Part shown: positions 18,108-26,972 of the stretch, piece by piece
Numbering within the stretch: the first letter of the stretch is position 1
Layout: every line of letters starts with the position of its first letter
Source of the DNA: Planctomycetota bacterium
Lineage (GTDB): Bacteria; Planctomycetota; PUPC01; JACPCR01
Reading direction: 5' to 3'
Length of the DNA stretch: 64,000 nt
Assembly (NCBI GenBank): GCA_016179685.1
Contig: JACPCR010000104.1
Coordinates: 1-64,000, forward strand
Notes under the pieces: generated by a model
Told to the model about the DNA's origin: nothing
Databases searched by the model: none
The model's input: only the letters and a program-made list of their open reading frames with translations
Translations under genes and position numbers: made by a program

Positions 18108-20837
18108 ATGGGCAAGAAAAAAACCAGCGCTCGAACCAAGAGATTGACCCCGGAGCGCGAGAGGCTTCTGGAAGACAAGACGGCCTCGCGGACTCGGCTC
18201 GGGGTCCCCCCGTGGCAGCGGTGGGGCCCCTACGTTTGCGAGCGATCCTGGGGCACGGTCCGCGAGGATTACAGTGCGGACGGCAACGCGTGGGACTACT
18301 TTTCACACGACATGGCCCGGAGCAAGGCGTACCGCTGGGGCGAAGACGGCATGGCGGGCATCTGCGATCGCTACCAGATTCTGGTCTTGGCGATGGCGTT
18401 CTGGAACGGGCGGGACCCGATCCTGAAGGAGCGGCTATTCGGTCTTTCCGGGTCCGAGGGCAACCACGGCGAGGACGTGAAGGAATATTATTTCTACCTG
18501 GACAACGTTCCGACGCACACCTACATGAAGTATTTGTACAAGTATCCGCAGCTCGAGTATCCCTACGGTCGTCTGGTGGAGGAGAACCGGAGTCGCGGCG
18601 GCCAGGGATTCGAGCATGAACTGCTGGACACGGGCGTATTCGACGGGGACCGCTACTTTGACATCTTTGTGGAGTATGCGAAGGCGGGCCCCGATGATCT
18701 TTGCATTCGGATCGAGGCCTGCAACCGCGGGCCTGAGGGGGCGGACTTGCATCTCGTGCCGCACCTGTGGTTTCGGAACACGTGGGCGTGGGGCATCACC
18801 CGCGGGCTCGAGCCGCGGATCGAGCCGGGCCCCTCGGGACCCGGTTTCGTTTCGCTGGTCGCCGACGATTCGAGCGCCGAGCCGCCGAGGAATCTGCCCT
18901 GGATTTGGCGGCTGGGTCCGCGCTTTCTCTACAGCGAGGGGCAGCCGCGGATGCTCTTCACGGACAACGAGACCAACATGCCCCGGGTGTTCGGGCCCGG
19001 ACACGTGAATCGCAAGAATTACGTCAAGGATGCCTTCCACCGGCATCTCATCCAGGGTGAGGACTGCGTCAATCCCGAACAATTCGGCACCAAGGCCTGT
19101 TTCCATCAACTTGTCCATATCGATCCGGGCCAATCCGCGGTGCTGCGGCTGCGACTGACACCGGAACGGATGACGGCCCCCCTCTCGGGCGTGGATTCGG
19201 TGGTGGCCCGGAGACGCCGCGAGGCGGACGAATTCTACGAGGGGGTTCATCCGCCGAAGGCGACGGAGGACGAGCGCCGCGTCCAGCGGCAGGCCTTCGC
19301 CGGGCTGCTCTGGACGAAGCAGATATACCTGTTCGAGGTGAACCGCTGGCTCGAGGGCGACAATCCGAACTGGCCGCCGCCGAGCTCCCGGTGGAAGCTG
19401 CGCAACCGGCACTGGCGTCATCTCAACTCGATGCGCATCCTCTCCATGCCGGACAAGTGGGAGTATCCGTGGTTCGCGGCGTGGGACCTCGCTTTCCACT
19501 GTGTTCCCATCGCCCTGATCGACGTCGAGTATGCGAAGGAGATGCTGCGGGTGATGCTTTTCGAGCAGTTCCAGCACCCGAACGGGCAGATTCCGGCCTA
19601 CGAATGGGAATTTTCGGACCTGAACCCGCCGGTGCACGCGTGGGCCTGCTGGAAGGTGTACAACATCGAGAAGGAGCGGACGGGCCAGGGTGACCGCGAA
19701 TTTCTCGAGCGCTGTTTCCACAAGCTGCTGATCAACTTCGCCTGGTGGGTGAACAAGGTGGATAGCCAGGGCAACAACGTCTTCGAGGGCGGGTTTCTCG
19801 GCCTGGACAACATCACGGTGATCGACCGGAGCGAGAAGCTGCCGGACGGGGCGGTTCTCGAGCAATCGGACGCCACGGGCTGGATGGGCATGTTTTGTTT
19901 GAACCTGATGCGCATCGCGCTCGAATTATCGGAGGACACGCGCTGTTACGAGGGTCTGGCCACGAAATTCTGCCAGCACTTCGTCTACGTCGGCGCCGCG
20001 ATGAAGCACATGGGGATGGGCAGCGGCAAGGAATACCAGCTCTGGGACCAGCATGACGGCTTCTTCTACGACGTGCTCAAGTACCCGGACGGACACTTCA
20101 AGAAGTTCCGCGTGCGGTCGCTCGTCGGCCTCATTCCCATCTACGCCGTCGAGGTGCTCAGCGGGTCCGAGCTGGCCGTCCATCCCGCCTTCCACGGCGA
20201 GTTGAAATGGTTTCTCGAGAACCGCAAGGGTCTGATCCAGGACTGCTGCTACAGCGTGGAGCGAGACGGGCAGCACAAGGTCGTGCTCGCCATCGTCAGC
20301 GAGGATCAACTCACCAGGCTCGCCCACCGGCTGTGGGACACGAAGGAATTCCTATCGCCCTACGGCGTGCGCAGCCTTTCGAAGGCGCACGAGCTGCATC
20401 CCTTCGTATTCGGCGACCGCGTGGTGCGCTACGAGCCTGCGGAAGCGGACTCGAAGATCAAGGGCGGGAACTCGAACTGGAGGGGTCCCATCTGGTTTCC
20501 CACCTCCTATCTCATGATCGATGCGCTCAAGCACTTTTCGGACGCGCTCGGGGCGGATTATCGAATCCGAGCGCCGGGCAGCCAGGGTCAGGCCCTTTCG
20601 CCCCGCGAGATGGCGGGCGAGATAGCGAACCGGATGATCAGCATTTTCACCCGCAACGAGGATGGCCGCCGGCCCGTTTACGGCGGCGCCCGCAAGTTCC
20701 AGGAGGACCCCCACTGGAAGGATTACATCCTTTTCTATGAATATTTCCATGGGGATAACGGGGCCGGGCTCGGTGCGAGCCACCAGACGGGCTGGACGGG
20801 GCTCGTGGCTTCCTTGATTGACGAGCACCGGCGGTAA
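18108..20837 (+). CDS. GH63-like glucosidase (mannosyl-oligosaccharide/mannosylglycerate hydrolase-like)
   Basis: The product has 909 residues and no signal peptide, so it is probably cytoplasmic. The start is the ATG at 18108 because AGGAGG lies at 18097-18102 with a five-base spacer. The in-frame sequence upstream is only translated spacer repeats. The N-terminal ~400 residues carry a beta-rich domain ([20 protein letters not shown] near residue 45). The C-terminal half is an (alpha/alpha)6-type barrel with the glucosidase signature [14 protein letters not shown] near residue 450, [20 protein letters not shown] and a [10 protein letters not shown] end. The length fits the large bacterial 'glucosidase' branch of GH63, which cleaves alpha-glucosides or mannosylglycerate-like solutes. 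The exact substrate cannot be read from sequence. It stands alone between repeat-filled spacers. Confidence 0.85.
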   Translation: MGKKKTSARTKRLTPERERLLEDKTASRTRLGVPPWQRWGPYVCERSWGTVREDYSADGNAWDYFSHDMARSKAYRWGEDGMAGICDRYQILVLAMAFWNGRDPILKERLFGLSGSEGNHGEDVKEYYFYLDNVPTHTYMKYLYKYPQLEYPYGRLVEENRSRGGQGFEHELLDTGVFDGDRYFDIFVEYAKAGPDDLCIRIEACNRGPEGADLHLVPHLWFRNTWAWGITRGLEPRIEPGPSGPGFVSLVADDSSAEPPRNLPWIWRLGPRFLYSEGQPRMLFTDNETNMPRVFGPGHVNRKNYVKDAFHRHLIQGEDCVNPEQFGTKACFHQLVHIDPGQSAVLRLRLTPERMTAPLSGVDSVVARRRREADEFYEGVHPPKATEDERRVQRQAFAGLLWTKQIYLFEVNRWLEGDNPNWPPPSSRWKLRNRHWRHLNSMRILSMPDKWEYPWFAAWDLAFHCVPIALIDVEYAKEMLRVMLFEQFQHPNGQIPAYEWEFSDLNPPVHAWACWKVYNIEKERTGQGDREFLERCFHKLLINFAWWVNKVDSQGNNVFEGGFLGLDNITVIDRSEKLPDGAVLEQSDATGWMGMFCLNLMRIALELSEDTRCYEGLATKFCQHFVYVGAAMKHMGMGSGKEYQLWDQHDGFFYDVLKYPDGHFKKFRVRSLVGLIPIYAVEVLSGSELAVHPAFHGELKWFLENRKGLIQDCCYSVERDGQHKVVLAIVSEDQLTRLAHRLWDTKEFLSPYGVRSLSKAHELHPFVFGDRVVRYEPAEADSKIKGGNSNWRGPIWFPTSYLMIDALKHFSDALGADYRIRAPGSQGQALSPREMAGEIANRMISIFTRNEDGRRPVYGGARKFQEDPHWKDYILFYEYFHGDNGAGLGASHQTGWTGLVASLIDEHRR

Positions 20838-20916
20838 GGGTCGTGAAGTGCTGGCGCGCTTCTGGCCCCTTAAAGGCTCTGTTTCGCAAAGCCGCAGTTT
20901 CTAAGAAACGCGATTT

Positions 20917-20989
20917 GCGAAGCTTTGCGGACTCGCTTCGTTGTGACAGAGAGAAACAAAATCGGTATGAACCACGGAGAGCACGGAGA
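20917..20989 (+). repeat. TTGTGACAGAGAG / AACCACGGAG repeat
   Basis: GCGAAGC...GCTTCG arms are followed by TTGTGACAGAGAG and then AACCACGGAGAGCACGGAG. A full second copy is at 51311-51384 and a left-half copy at 16957-16998. Confidence 0.6.
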
Positions 20990-21065
20990 GTAGCGGAACG
21001 CGCCAGCGTTCCGTCCGAAAGAAGTGACGTGAGGGGCCAGACGAAGCGCTCACGCGCTTCGCTAC
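20990..21065. repeat. 76-bp REPIN, copy C
   Basis: GTAG, hairpin GGAACGC/GCGTTCC (loop GCCA), the conserved GTGACGTGAGGGGCCAGAC spacer, hairpin GAAGCGC/GCGCTTC (loop TCAC), then GCTAC. The length equals the other three copies. Confidence 0.8.
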
Positions 21066-21136
21066 ATTCAGGCCTGAGACCTGGCACACGTAGCCGAAGC
21101 CCACCTGGGGTAATTTCGTTCCCGCTTACCACCACC

Positions 21137-22138
21137 ATGCAAGCAACCGAAACATTGCTTCAGAGATTCCGCCAGGCTTACGAATCGGGCCGGATGGGAC
21201 ACGCCTACCTGTTCCACGGGCCGGAGGGAGTAGGGAAACGGGCGCTGGCCATCGAAGCGGCCAAGATGCTGCTCTGCCCGAGCCGGGGATGCGGCTCGTG
21301 CCCGGTCTGCCGCCGGGTAGAGACCCGCAACCACGCGGATTTCAGGCTGATCGAGCGGGAAGAGGGCAGCCAGGACCTGAAGATTGGGCAAATCCGTGAG
21401 ATGCAGGGTGAAATCCACCTTCGTCCGATGGAGGGGCGGAACAAGGTGTTCATTCTTGCGGACTGCGACCGCATGAGCGAGGAGGCGGCGAACTGCCTGT
21501 TGAAGACGCTCGAGGAGCCTCCGGGCGAGTCGTTCCTGTTTCTGCTGTCGGAGACGCCGGAGGCGCTGCCGGAGACGATCCGGTCACGCTGCCAGGAAGT
21601 GCGGATTTGCGCCCGCCCGGCGCATGAGATTGCGGAGCTTCTGGTGACGGAGGCGGGAATGCAGGAGGGCGAGGCGCGGTTTCTGGCCCGTCTGGCGGAG
21701 GGCAGCCTGGGCCGTGCGCGCCGCATGAAGGAGGGCGGGATTCTGGAGCTTAAGGCGTGGCTGCTGGAGGGCTTGAAGGGCCTGGATGGAAGACGGGAGC
21801 TCCAGTTTGCTGCGGAACTGCATGGGCGCATCCGGTCGGCGGCGGACGGCCTGGAGGCCCAGCGCGAGGAGTTGCGGCGTTACCTGGAGCTGCTGAACAC
21901 GTTCTGGCGCGATCGTCTTTACGCTTCGCTCGGGCTGCCCGAGGATTACGGATTTCACCGCGACGAGGCGGCCCGGGCGCTGTATGCGGCCCTGCCGATG
22001 AGCCCGGCGCAGGCGCTGGCGGCCGTCGAGCTTTCGTTCCAGGCGGAGGAATGGCTGCGGCACAATGCGAACCTGGCGCTGGTGGTGGAGAATTACGTGG
22101 TGGAACTCCGCCGGATTCTCAACCGCGCCGAAAGGTGA
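21137..22138 (+). CDS. holB: DNA polymerase III delta' subunit
   Basis: The product has 333 residues, as usual for delta', the clamp-loader ATPase-fold subunit that helps load the sliding clamp at primer termini. It shows a P-loop GPEGVGK (residues 28-34), the clamp-loader zinc module CPSRGCGSCPVC (residues ~47-58), the sensor region ANCLLKTLEEPP and the SRC motif (ETIRSRCQ). The C-terminal helices fit the collar domain. The ATG at 21137 is chosen because the in-frame sequence upstream is translated REPIN and AACCACGGAG repeat. The gene ends directly at a TGACACC-type heptamer array. Confidence 0.9.
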   Translation: MQATETLLQRFRQAYESGRMGHAYLFHGPEGVGKRALAIEAAKMLLCPSRGCGSCPVCRRVETRNHADFRLIEREEGSQDLKIGQIREMQGEIHLRPMEGRNKVFILADCDRMSEEAANCLLKTLEEPPGESFLFLLSETPEALPETIRSRCQEVRICARPAHEIAELLVTEAGMQEGEARFLARLAEGSLGRARRMKEGGILELKAWLLEGLKGLDGRRELQFAAELHGRIRSAADGLEAQREELRRYLELLNTFWRDRLYASLGLPEDYGFHRDEAARALYAALPMSPAQALAAVELSFQAEEWLRHNANLALVVENYVVELRRILNRAER

Positions 22139-22294
22139 GGTGTCAGATGTCAAGAGAAAGGTGTCGGGTGTCAGGTGTCGGGTGTCGGGTGTCGGGTGTC
22201 AGGTGTCAGGTGTCGGGTGTCAGGTGTCAGGTGTCGGGTGTCAGGTGTCAGGTGTCGGGTGTCAGGTGTCAGGTGTCGGGTGTCGGGTGTCGGG
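22138..22294 (+). repeat. Heptanucleotide tandem array (GTGTCAG/GTGTCGG)
   Basis: About twenty 7-base units alternate between GTGTCAG and GTGTCGG with near-perfect phase, starting at the holB stop codon. Units differ mainly at one A/G position, which looks like amplification of a two-unit cassette. Confidence 0.85.
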
Positions 22295-22386
22295 AAACCC
22301 GGGATGAGGGAGACGCGAGGCGGACAAGAGATAGATTTCAAGTGTGAGGTGTCAGGAAGCCACATCCAAGTCCGACGGAGGAGCAA

Positions 22387-22842
22387 GTGGGTACCTATCT
22401 CGATGTGGAAGACTTGAAAGTCTACCAAAAGTTATGCGCACTCCATCTTCAGGTATGTGAACTAACCCATCAATGGCCAAGAGAAGAGAATTATGAGCTT
22501 GGGTCGCAGATCAGGAGAGCATCCAATAGCTCGCCGGCCCAGCTTGCCGAAAGAAATGACGACCGGCATGTACGCAACAAAATCGATGGGGTGAATCGCA
22601 GTCGGGGCGAGGCAGCAGAAACGATACATCATTTGTATATTGCCAGACTTAAGGGTTACATTGACGAGGAGACTTATCGGAAATACCGTGAAGGCTACAA
22701 GGAATGTATTCGAATGCTGAATGGCCTTGAAAGGACGCTGGAGCGAAAACTTCCGGAAGGTGATCGCAGGTGGTCGGTGGAGGAAGCCCCTGAATCCTAT
22801 CACCATGGGCCGGAACTATCTTTCCCAGGATGGCCAGCGTAG
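22387..22842 (+). CDS. Four-helix-bundle protein of the 23S rRNA-intervening-sequence family
   Basis: The product has 151 residues. The start is a GTG at 22387 with GGAGGAG at 22377-22383. The N-terminus DVEDLKVYQKLCALHLQV, the segment YELGSQIRRASNSSPAQLAE and the later helix ETIHHLYIARLKGYI match the 'four helix bundle' family, first seen inside 23S rRNA intervening sequences and related to the Avd accessory protein of diversity-generating retroelements. Neither rRNA nor a reverse transcriptase lies nearby, so this is a stand-alone member of unknown function. The last ~25 residues look non-conserved. It sits between two TGACACC repeat blocks. Confidence 0.8.
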   Translation: MGTYLDVEDLKVYQKLCALHLQVCELTHQWPREENYELGSQIRRASNSSPAQLAERNDDRHVRNKIDGVNRSRGEAAETIHHLYIARLKGYIDEETYRKYREGYKECIRMLNGLERTLERKLPEGDRRWSVEEAPESYHHGPELSFPGWPA

Positions 22843-22870
22843 TCGTACCCTGGAGCCTGACATTTTCCGT

Positions 22871-22965
22871 CTCAAGGCGGGTGTTACCCGCAACCCGACA
22901 AAGCTCGGAAAGGTGTCAGGTGTCAGGGATCACCTGACACCTGACACCTGACACCTGACACCTGC
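22871..22965 (+). repeat. Composite TGACACC repeat with 17-bp inverted arms
   Basis: Hairpin GCGGGT...ACCCGC, then AACCCGACAAAGCTCGGAAA, then perfectly complementary arms at 22911-22927 and 22933-22949 around a five-base loop, then two further heptamers. It ends about 35 bases before the Shine-Dalgarno sequence of the SDR gene. Confidence 0.7.
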
Positions 22966-23011
22966 TTTCTTTGACCTTGACCCTGAATTGTCAACTCCAG
23001 GAGGTACGAAC

Positions 23012-23770
23012 GTGACGCGTCTGCAAGGCAAGGTGGCGGTGGTGACGGGCGGGGGCCGGGGCATCGGCAAGGCCACGGCGATGCTGTTCGCGGAGGAGGG
23101 GGCCGCGGTCGTCGTGGACGACATCGTGGCGGAGCGCGCCCGGGCGGTGGCAGCGGAGATCGAAGCGAAGGGCGGGACGGCGCGTGCGGCCGCGTGCGAC
23201 GTGTCCAAGCGAGACCAGGTGAAAGTGATGCTCGACGAGGCGGAGGCGGCCTTCGGCCAGGTCAACATCCTCGTCAACAATGCCATTCCGGAGACCCAGG
23301 CGGTGATGTCGGACGACTGGCGCGTGGTCGAGGTCGGCCTCGGCGGCACCTACTTCTGCACCCTGGAGGCCATCGAGAAGATGAAGAAGGCGGGCGGCGG
23401 ATCGGTGGTCAGCATCTCGTCCGTGAACGCCCTGGCGGGCTTCGGCGACATTCCCATCTACGCGGGCGTGAAGGCGGGCGTGATCGGGATGATGCGGACC
23501 TTCGCGCTGTCCTATGGCAAGCACCAGATTCGGTTCAACACGATCTGCCCGGGCACGGTGGTGACGGAAATCTGGGGCCCGATGATCGAGAAGGAGCCGG
23601 GCATTCTGGACCGTTTGAGAAAGCTGTACCCGATGGGCAAGCTGGGAAAGCCGCTGGACATTGCTCGGGCGGCTCTGTTCCTGGCCTCGGACGAGTCGGA
23701 CTACGCGACGGGCGGGGTGTTCATCATTGACGGCGGTATCACCACGGGCCTGATGGGCTTCCACGGATAA
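23012..23770 (+). CDS. Short-chain dehydrogenase/reductase (SDR)
   Basis: The product has 252 residues, typical of classical SDRs using NAD(P). The start is the GTG at 23012 with AGGAGG at 22999-23004; the in-frame TTG at 22988 has no such site. The cofactor motif is VVTGGGRGIGKA, an NNA strand follows (ILVNNAIPE), the catalytic Ser is in SISSVNA and the YxxxK dyad in YAGVK. NTICPGTV and YATGGVFIIDGG complete the fold. It resembles 3-oxoacyl-ACP reductase/glucose-dehydrogenase-like enzymes, but the substrate is not deducible. The stop codon lies in the stem of a perfect 20-bp hairpin. Confidence 0.85.
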   Translation: MTRLQGKVAVVTGGGRGIGKATAMLFAEEGAAVVVDDIVAERARAVAAEIEAKGGTARAAACDVSKRDQVKVMLDEAEAAFGQVNILVNNAIPETQAVMSDDWRVVEVGLGGTYFCTLEAIEKMKKAGGGSVVSISSVNALAGFGDIPIYAGVKAGVIGMMRTFALSYGKHQIRFNTICPGTVVTEIWGPMIEKEPGILDRLRKLYPMGKLGKPLDIARAALFLASDESDYATGGVFIIDGGITTGLMGFHG

Positions 23771-23810
23771 ATGGTAGGATTCACGAATTCTCGTGAATCC
23801 TACCATTTAT
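23767..23810 (+). terminator. Perfect 20-bp stem-loop over the SDR stop codon
   Basis: Arms at 23767-23786 and 23791-23810 are exactly complementary around loop ATTC. The TAA stop codon is inside the left arm. There is no T-run, so it is a 3'-end structure rather than a textbook intrinsic terminator. Confidence 0.7.
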
Positions 23811-23811
23811 T

Positions 23812-23843
23812 ACGTGGGCTTGGTCTCGGGACCAAGCCCACGT
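23812..23843 (+). terminator. Second perfect stem-loop (14 bp)
   Basis: ACGTGGGCTTGGTC pairs perfectly with its complement around loop TCGG and is followed by TTTCT. It lies one base after the 20-bp hairpin, which makes a double structure between convergent genes. Confidence 0.7.
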
Positions 23844-23856
23844 TTCTAGCGGCTAC

Positions 23857-23932
23857 GGAGCGGAACGCGCCAGCGCTCCGTCCGAAAGAGGAGACGTGAG
23901 GGGCCAGACGAAGCGCTTATGCGCTTCGCTAC
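23857..23932. repeat. 76-bp REPIN, copy D
   Basis: It begins with GGAG, the alternative REP tetranucleotide. Hairpin CGGAACGC/GCGCTCCG, the conserved spacer and hairpin GAAGCGC/GCGCTTC (loop TTAT) lead to GCTAC. Confidence 0.75.
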
Positions 23933-23974
23933 GCGAATCAGGACTGACACCCGGCGAACGGGGTCGAAGCCCGT

Positions 23975-26743
23975 TTATGGCGGCAGAATCTCGTGCCAGT
24001 AGTGAAGTTTCGGGGCGCGGAGGACCGTGGTGACGATGTCGTCGAGGATAGGGGTGTCGACGCGGCGTGCGAACGCGCCCGCGCCGTAGGGGCTGCCGGG
24101 GTAGGTATCGACGGTGGCCGGAGGCGTGATGGTGACGCGGTACTTGAGGGCGACACCCAGGCTGCCGGTGGCCGGCGCGTTGACGATCAAGGGACTCGAG
24201 ACGCCCGGCCAGGTCAGGAGTCCTCCAGCCCCGTCGTCGAGGACGTTGCTCAACAGGGCGCCGCAGGCGGGGTAGGCCGGGGGCGGCACGTCCGAGAAAA
24301 GGGCATCGCCGTCCATATCGACGCCGACGTCGACCTGGATGTTGGCCGTGCCGCCGTCGGGCGGCAGGTACTCGGTCCAGGAGGTCGTGGCCACGATCAG
24401 GGGATAAGGGACCTTTCCGGCGGCGGATGGGAAGGCGCCGGAGGTGAATTGCGGAGAGGCCGTCCCGAAGTAGCGGTCCATGCCGGGATCGGTGGCGATG
24501 CCGGCGTTGGGGTACTGCCAGGAGCGGATTTCATCAATCGTGCCGGTTTCCTGGGCCGCGGCCCCCGTATTCACGGTGCAGCCGAACCGGATGCGATTGT
24601 TGACGTCCGTCTGATCGGGGACTACGCCCGGATCGAGCACGACGTCTGTGTCCGTCGTGCTGGCGACGCCGTCCGCGAAGGTCTGAAGGAACGATCCGCC
24701 GGCCCCGTCATTCGATTCCCAGGTCATGCCGACATGATGCCATTCGCCCTTCTTCCAGACCGGGATGTTCTGGGCCGTAGAGAGGGTGACGGGAGTGAAC
24801 AGGACGGGGTCGACCCCGAGGTATTCAGCCAGGAGCTGCAGGTTCGTCCCGTTCCCCTGAACCCAGAGCTTGAGGCGGCCCGGGAGGGTAAAGGCAGGCG
24901 GGCCGCCGCCCGTCCACTCGGTAGGGTAGAAGAAGAGCTGGCGTTCAGCCTCGGTCACCGTCGGGTTGAAGGCGAGCTTGATCCAGAAGCTCAGGGTGCC
25001 GGTGGTCGGGTCGATGTTGATGCCGCTGCCGCCTTTACCGGGTGCGCCTCCCTTGCCCTTGCCCTGGTTGCCGCCGCTCCCCTTTCCCTTCGAGACTCCA
25101 CCCTGGTAGTAAATCTGCTCGGAACTGTCATCGCCCCCGTTATCGATGAGGCGATTGGCCCCTTCCCTGCTCAGATAAACGCCGTCGGCGGCCAGCTCGC
25201 CGGGGTAGTTGGCCACGCCGGCATCGCTGACCGGGATGGTGTCGTTGATGTTCGATCCGGCCTGCGTTGTGCCCGCGCCGCCCGGCGGGGACTCGGAGAC
25301 CTCCGCCGTGAAGTTCGTGTTGTAACTGACGCGGAAGTAGGGTGCGTCGCCCGTCAGCTCGTTCGGCGCGAGGCCGAGATAGCCGTCGGTGGCGGAGCCT
25401 CCGGCTGCGACTGAGGCATGTTCCGGGTAGGTTAGAATCTGGGTGGTGGTGAAAGTGGCGCCGGAGAGGAATTCGGCCTGCGTGGACTGTTTCCACAGCT
25501 CGTGGGTCCGGACGACGGCCTCGAACTGGCGCTCGGAGTAGATCGTATTGCTCGGCGGGCCGTAGATGTGGGTCATGAGGAGGATTTCGTAGAGGCCGGA
25601 TGACTTGAGGGAGAATTCGGTCGTGCCGCTGGCGACCTGGTCCTTGCCCTTTGAGACGCCGTAGCTGGGGTTGCCGTAGGAGAGGAAGGAGTTGGGGAAA
25701 AAGTTGGCGATGACGCGGTCGCGGTCCGTCCGCCAGGCAGTGACGCCACCGCTGTAATAGGGGATCATGAAGGTTTCAACGGCGGCTTCGTTGAGGAGAT
25801 CGACGAAGCCCTTGCCTTCGATGAAACCGGACTGGGTGATTCGAAACCAGCGGGGGTTGGGTGAAGGCAAGGCAGGCTTCTTCCATCCGAGGAAGGGGCG
25901 ATTGATCGTCAGGAGATCGGCCAGCCTTTCCTCCGCGGTGAAGGGATACGAGCCCTGGGCCAGGTCGTCGGACAGGAGTGGGCTGAGGAGGGCGACGAGA
26001 ACGGCCCCGGCGACGGAATTGAGGTTGATCGGGGCCCGGGGCTGAGAGGTCAGGTCAGGCTTGACGGCGCTGGAATCGATGGAGGGATACACGGTGAGGT
26101 AATCGCGCAGGGCGTCATACTTGTCCTGCCTCTGGGCGGCCGTGCCGGTGAGGCCGAGGGAGAGGAGTTGGGACTTGGAGTTGTAGCCGCCGGCGAGCAT
26201 GGCCGCGTAGATTCCGGCGGCGTCGTTGACGCTGTCGAGGGCGGTCTTGGGGGATTGGTAGGCGTTGATATAGAGCATAAGGGCCGCGAGGACCGACTGG
26301 ATTCTTTCGGTAGCCAGGGACCCTGCGGTGCGGCCGATGTAAATCTGGCTGGAACCATCGAGCATCCGGACGTCGCAGACGCCGGTGAGGGCGGGATCGG
26401 ACGTGGGGAGCGAGAGGGAGAAGTTGTAGTAGCCGGAGAAGTTGGCCGGGTCAGGCGTATAGGCATTGTGGGCCGCGCCGAGGTTGACGAAGCTGCTGTT
26501 GTAGACGAGGCCGGCGGTGCGGAGTCGCTCGACGCTGTATTGGAGGGTGGCGGTGGCGAGGTGCAGGGCCTCGACGCGGTCACCGAAGTTCTTGGCGCTG
26601 CGCGACTCGACACGCTGGAGCGTGGCGAAGGTCGTCGCCATGATCACCAGGGCGGTCAGGAGGCCCAGCGAGACGATGAGGATGGAGGCCTTGTCGCTGT
26701 GGAGGAGCTTGCGCAGCTTCGCGAAGGGTCGTTCGGCATTCAT
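23975..26743 (-). CDS. GspK/PilX-like large minor pseudopilin with LamG-like domain
   Basis: The product has 922 residues, far longer than usual GspK (~300-350) or PilX (~200). After a basic leader a single N-terminal helix (ASILIVSLGLLTALVIMATT) resembles the PilX/GspK N-terminus. Residues ~90-300 contain a GspK-type region with APINLNSVAGAVLVALL, like the family INxNTAS motif. Residues ~560-740 look like a LamG/concanavalin-type sandwich (GTLSFWIKLAF, GEWHHVGMTW, GTIDEIRSW), preceded by a Gly/Lys-rich linker. It is the last gene of the pilin block. By analogy it would cap the pseudopilus tip, with the LamG region presenting a binding surface; this is inference. Confidence 0.75.
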   Translation of the reverse strand: MNAERPFAKLRKLLHSDKASILIVSLGLLTALVIMATTFATLQRVESRSAKNFGDRVEALHLATATLQYSVERLRTAGLVYNSSFVNLGAAHNAYTPDPANFSGYYNFSLSLPTSDPALTGVCDVRMLDGSSQIYIGRTAGSLATERIQSVLAALMLYINAYQSPKTALDSVNDAAGIYAAMLAGGYNSKSQLLSLGLTGTAAQRQDKYDALRDYLTVYPSIDSSAVKPDLTSQPRAPINLNSVAGAVLVALLSPLLSDDLAQGSYPFTAEERLADLLTINRPFLGWKKPALPSPNPRWFRITQSGFIEGKGFVDLLNEAAVETFMIPYYSGGVTAWRTDRDRVIANFFPNSFLSYGNPSYGVSKGKDQVASGTTEFSLKSSGLYEILLMTHIYGPPSNTIYSERQFEAVVRTHELWKQSTQAEFLSGATFTTTQILTYPEHASVAAGGSATDGYLGLAPNELTGDAPYFRVSYNTNFTAEVSESPPGGAGTTQAGSNINDTIPVSDAGVANYPGELAADGVYLSREGANRLIDNGGDDSSEQIYYQGGVSKGKGSGGNQGKGKGGAPGKGGSGINIDPTTGTLSFWIKLAFNPTVTEAERQLFFYPTEWTGGGPPAFTLPGRLKLWVQGNGTNLQLLAEYLGVDPVLFTPVTLSTAQNIPVWKKGEWHHVGMTWESNDGAGGSFLQTFADGVASTTDTDVVLDPGVVPDQTDVNNRIRFGCTVNTGAAAQETGTIDEIRSWQYPNAGIATDPGMDRYFGTASPQFTSGAFPSAAGKVPYPLIVATTSWTEYLPPDGGTANIQVDVGVDMDGDALFSDVPPPAYPACGALLSNVLDDGAGGLLTWPGVSSPLIVNAPATGSLGVALKYRVTITPPATVDTYPGSPYGAGAFARRVDTPILDDIVTTVLRAPKLHYWHEILPP

Positions 26744-26790
26744 GAACGTGGATCTCGTGCAGAAAAAGGGGTCAGGAAGAGAGAAAGGAA

Positions 26791-26970
26791 TGGTGTCAGG
26801 TGTCAGGTGTCAGGTGTCAGGAAAAACAGAAGAGGGGTCAGGAAGAGAGAAAGGAATGGTGTCAGGTGAGGACAAAAGAGGGTTCAGGGTTCGGGGTTCG
26901 GGGTTCTGGGGACTGATCACTGATGACTGTTCACTTTCCGATCCTGACACCTGACACCTGACACCTGAAC
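26791..26970. repeat. TGACACC heptamers and AGAGAGAAAGGAATGG repeat
   Basis: Four GTGTCAG units at ~26791-26822 and inverted units at ~26943-26970 flank two direct copies of GGGGTCAGGAAGAGAGAAAG. The block fills most of the 229-base spacer between two minor-pilin genes. Confidence 0.6.
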
Positions 26971-26972
26971 AC

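Noticed and set aside
22138-22294. CRISPR or coding repeat
   Set aside because: Seven-base units without spacers; frames across it differ only by phase and encode a monotonous peptide.
22387-22842. Diversity-generating retroelement
   Set aside because: The Avd-like fold is present but no reverse transcriptase, template repeat or variable repeat was found.
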